Assembly: GCA_031761405.1 (NCBI GenBank)
Contig: JASEVX010000320.1
Span: 90,001 to 154,000, forward strand
Direction of reading: 5' to 3'
Length of the DNA: 64,000 bases
Source: Serripes groenlandicus
Lineage: Eukaryota; Mollusca; Bivalvia; Cardiida; Cardiidae
The notes below the pieces were generated by a model. That model ran no database searches. It was not told where the DNA came from and saw nothing but the letters and a program-made list of their open reading frames with translations. Each line of letters starts with the position of its first letter. The first letter of the stretch is position 1. The position numbers and the translations under genes are program-made. Shown here in pieces: positions 63,161 through 64,000 of the stretch.

Positions 63161-64000
63161 ATAGACACATATTTTTGGAAAGTAGAAATATTTTTTGTAA
63201 AGTAAAACGGAAGTGCAAATATAAATATAACATGCGTGAGAAATCGAAAATAAGCGAAATGAGTCGAAAGAGTCCTAGAAAATTTTGGAAATTCATTAAG
63301 AAATATAAAAAAAGGAAAACTTGTGAATCGAACTTATCTGCTGAGGATTTTGCTGAACATTTTTCGAATTTATCTGCCAACCCAAATAATAACTTTGAGT
63401 CTAATGAGAATGTTACTTATATTAATATAGAGGAACTAGATAAACCTTTTGATGAAAATGAAATTATTAAAACTATCTCAAGTTTAACAAGAAACAAGAG
63501 CTGTGGTATTGATAATGTAGTACCCGATGTTTTCATAGATGCTAAAGGTTTTATATCACCATTTTTAGTTAAAATATTTAATAAGATTTTTGAAACTGGT
63601 GTTTATCCGGAATCTTGGACAAGGGGTACTATAGTCCCAATCTATAAAAAGGGAGATCCTACTAATCCTGGTAATTACAGAGGTATAACTCTAATAAATT
63701 CTATGGCTAAAATATTTTCACTATGCTTAAGGAATAGACTAAATAATTGGTGTGAAAATGAAAATATTCTTAACGATACGCAGTTTGGTTTTAGAGATAA
63801 ACGAAGTACGGTTGATTGTGTTACTGCATAGCATTATTCATACGGTATTATCGAATAACAGTAAATTGTATTGTGCTTTTATAGATTATGAGAAGTGTTT
63901 TGATACTATTACTCGCGACGCTTTATGGGTAAAGCTTGTCGAGATTGGTGTAAGTTGTAAATTCTTGAATATTGTTAAATCATTATATGAACGTGTTTCT
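63094..64000 (+). pseudogene. LINE reverse transcriptase, frameshifted, 3' end outside the window
   Basis: After a shift at about 63100 the frame reads KSPRKFWKFIKKYKKRK, SLTRNKSCGIDNVVPDVF and the RT fingers to GFRDKRSTVDC, stopping at 63829-63831. Compared with the copy at 2100-2150, five bases appear to be missing near 63820. Beyond the stop another frame reads LHSIIHTVLSNNSKLYCAF and IDYEKCFDT, which holds the first catalytic Asp. Confidence 0.8.

Larger units (their letters stand above)
62507..64000 (+). mobile_element. LINE, same family as 1930-3911, running off the window
   Basis: The copy begins inside the endonuclease and continues through the RT to the window end. RGTIVPIYKKGD, NYRGITL and QFGFRDKRSTVDC correspond closely to the 1.9-kb copy. 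The 5' boundary was not resolved. Confidence 0.8.

Overview
The window reads as animal nuclear DNA, most likely from a bivalve mollusc. It is AT-rich, its genes have introns with GT-AG borders, and it is crowded with non-LTR retrotransposons, tRNA-derived SINEs, small inverted-repeat DNA elements and minisatellites of kinds common in bivalve genomes. The taxon is inferred from this repeat content, not proven. No bacterial operon, CRISPR array or phage feature is present. A 200-base run of N (6666-6865) is a scaffold gap.

Two host genes can be assembled by hand from exons whose phases fit. (1) A plus-strand glycosyltransferase gene of the Nucleotid_trans type has coding exons 17459-18300, 23434-23558 and 25473-25576, giving a 356-residue type II membrane protein. 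(2) A plus-strand SPEC3/Stum-like small membrane protein gene has exons at about 45157-45377, 57892-57990, 58999-59170 and 60089-60483. Its 12.5-kb first intron contains a full-length CR1-like LINE (about 49.6-54.5 kb) and a MULE DNA transposon (55854-57380). The SPEC3-like gene shows one in-frame stop, one probable homopolymer frameshift and one exon phase mismatch in this assembly.

Layout: 0.4-6.7 kb is a 178-bp A/B satellite broken by a 5'-truncated LINE, a TTAA MITE and a MULE transposon with 8-bp target duplications. 7-13 kb holds a foldback element, LINE debris and Helitron-like/Pearl-like tandem units with a nested SINE. 13-16.5 kb holds inverted satellite and two minisatellites. 17.4-25.6 kb is the glycosyltransferase gene, with introns largely made of minisatellites. 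26-40 kb holds LINE remnants from several families, including one open 540-codon reverse transcriptase frame. 42.3-43.5 kb is an odd CCGG-rich element bounded by inverted repeats and TTAA. 45-60.5 kb is the SPEC3-like gene. 60.5-61.8 kb carries echoes of its last exon and a 5S-rRNA-like inverted repeat. 62.5-64 kb is another copy of the LINE family seen at 1.9-3.9 kb.

The most notable pattern is that exon edges have seeded tandem repeats. In the glycosyltransferase gene, both exon-intron donor junctions were amplified into minisatellites (41-bp and 38-bp units), so each unit carries a copy of the splice donor. In the SPEC3-like gene the exon-1 donor junction is duplicated and the last-exon tail is repeated about six times. 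A second notable item is the CR1-like LINE: ORF1 and ORF2 share one frame and are separated by a single TAG, with no ATG before the endonuclease catalytic region, which suggests readthrough.
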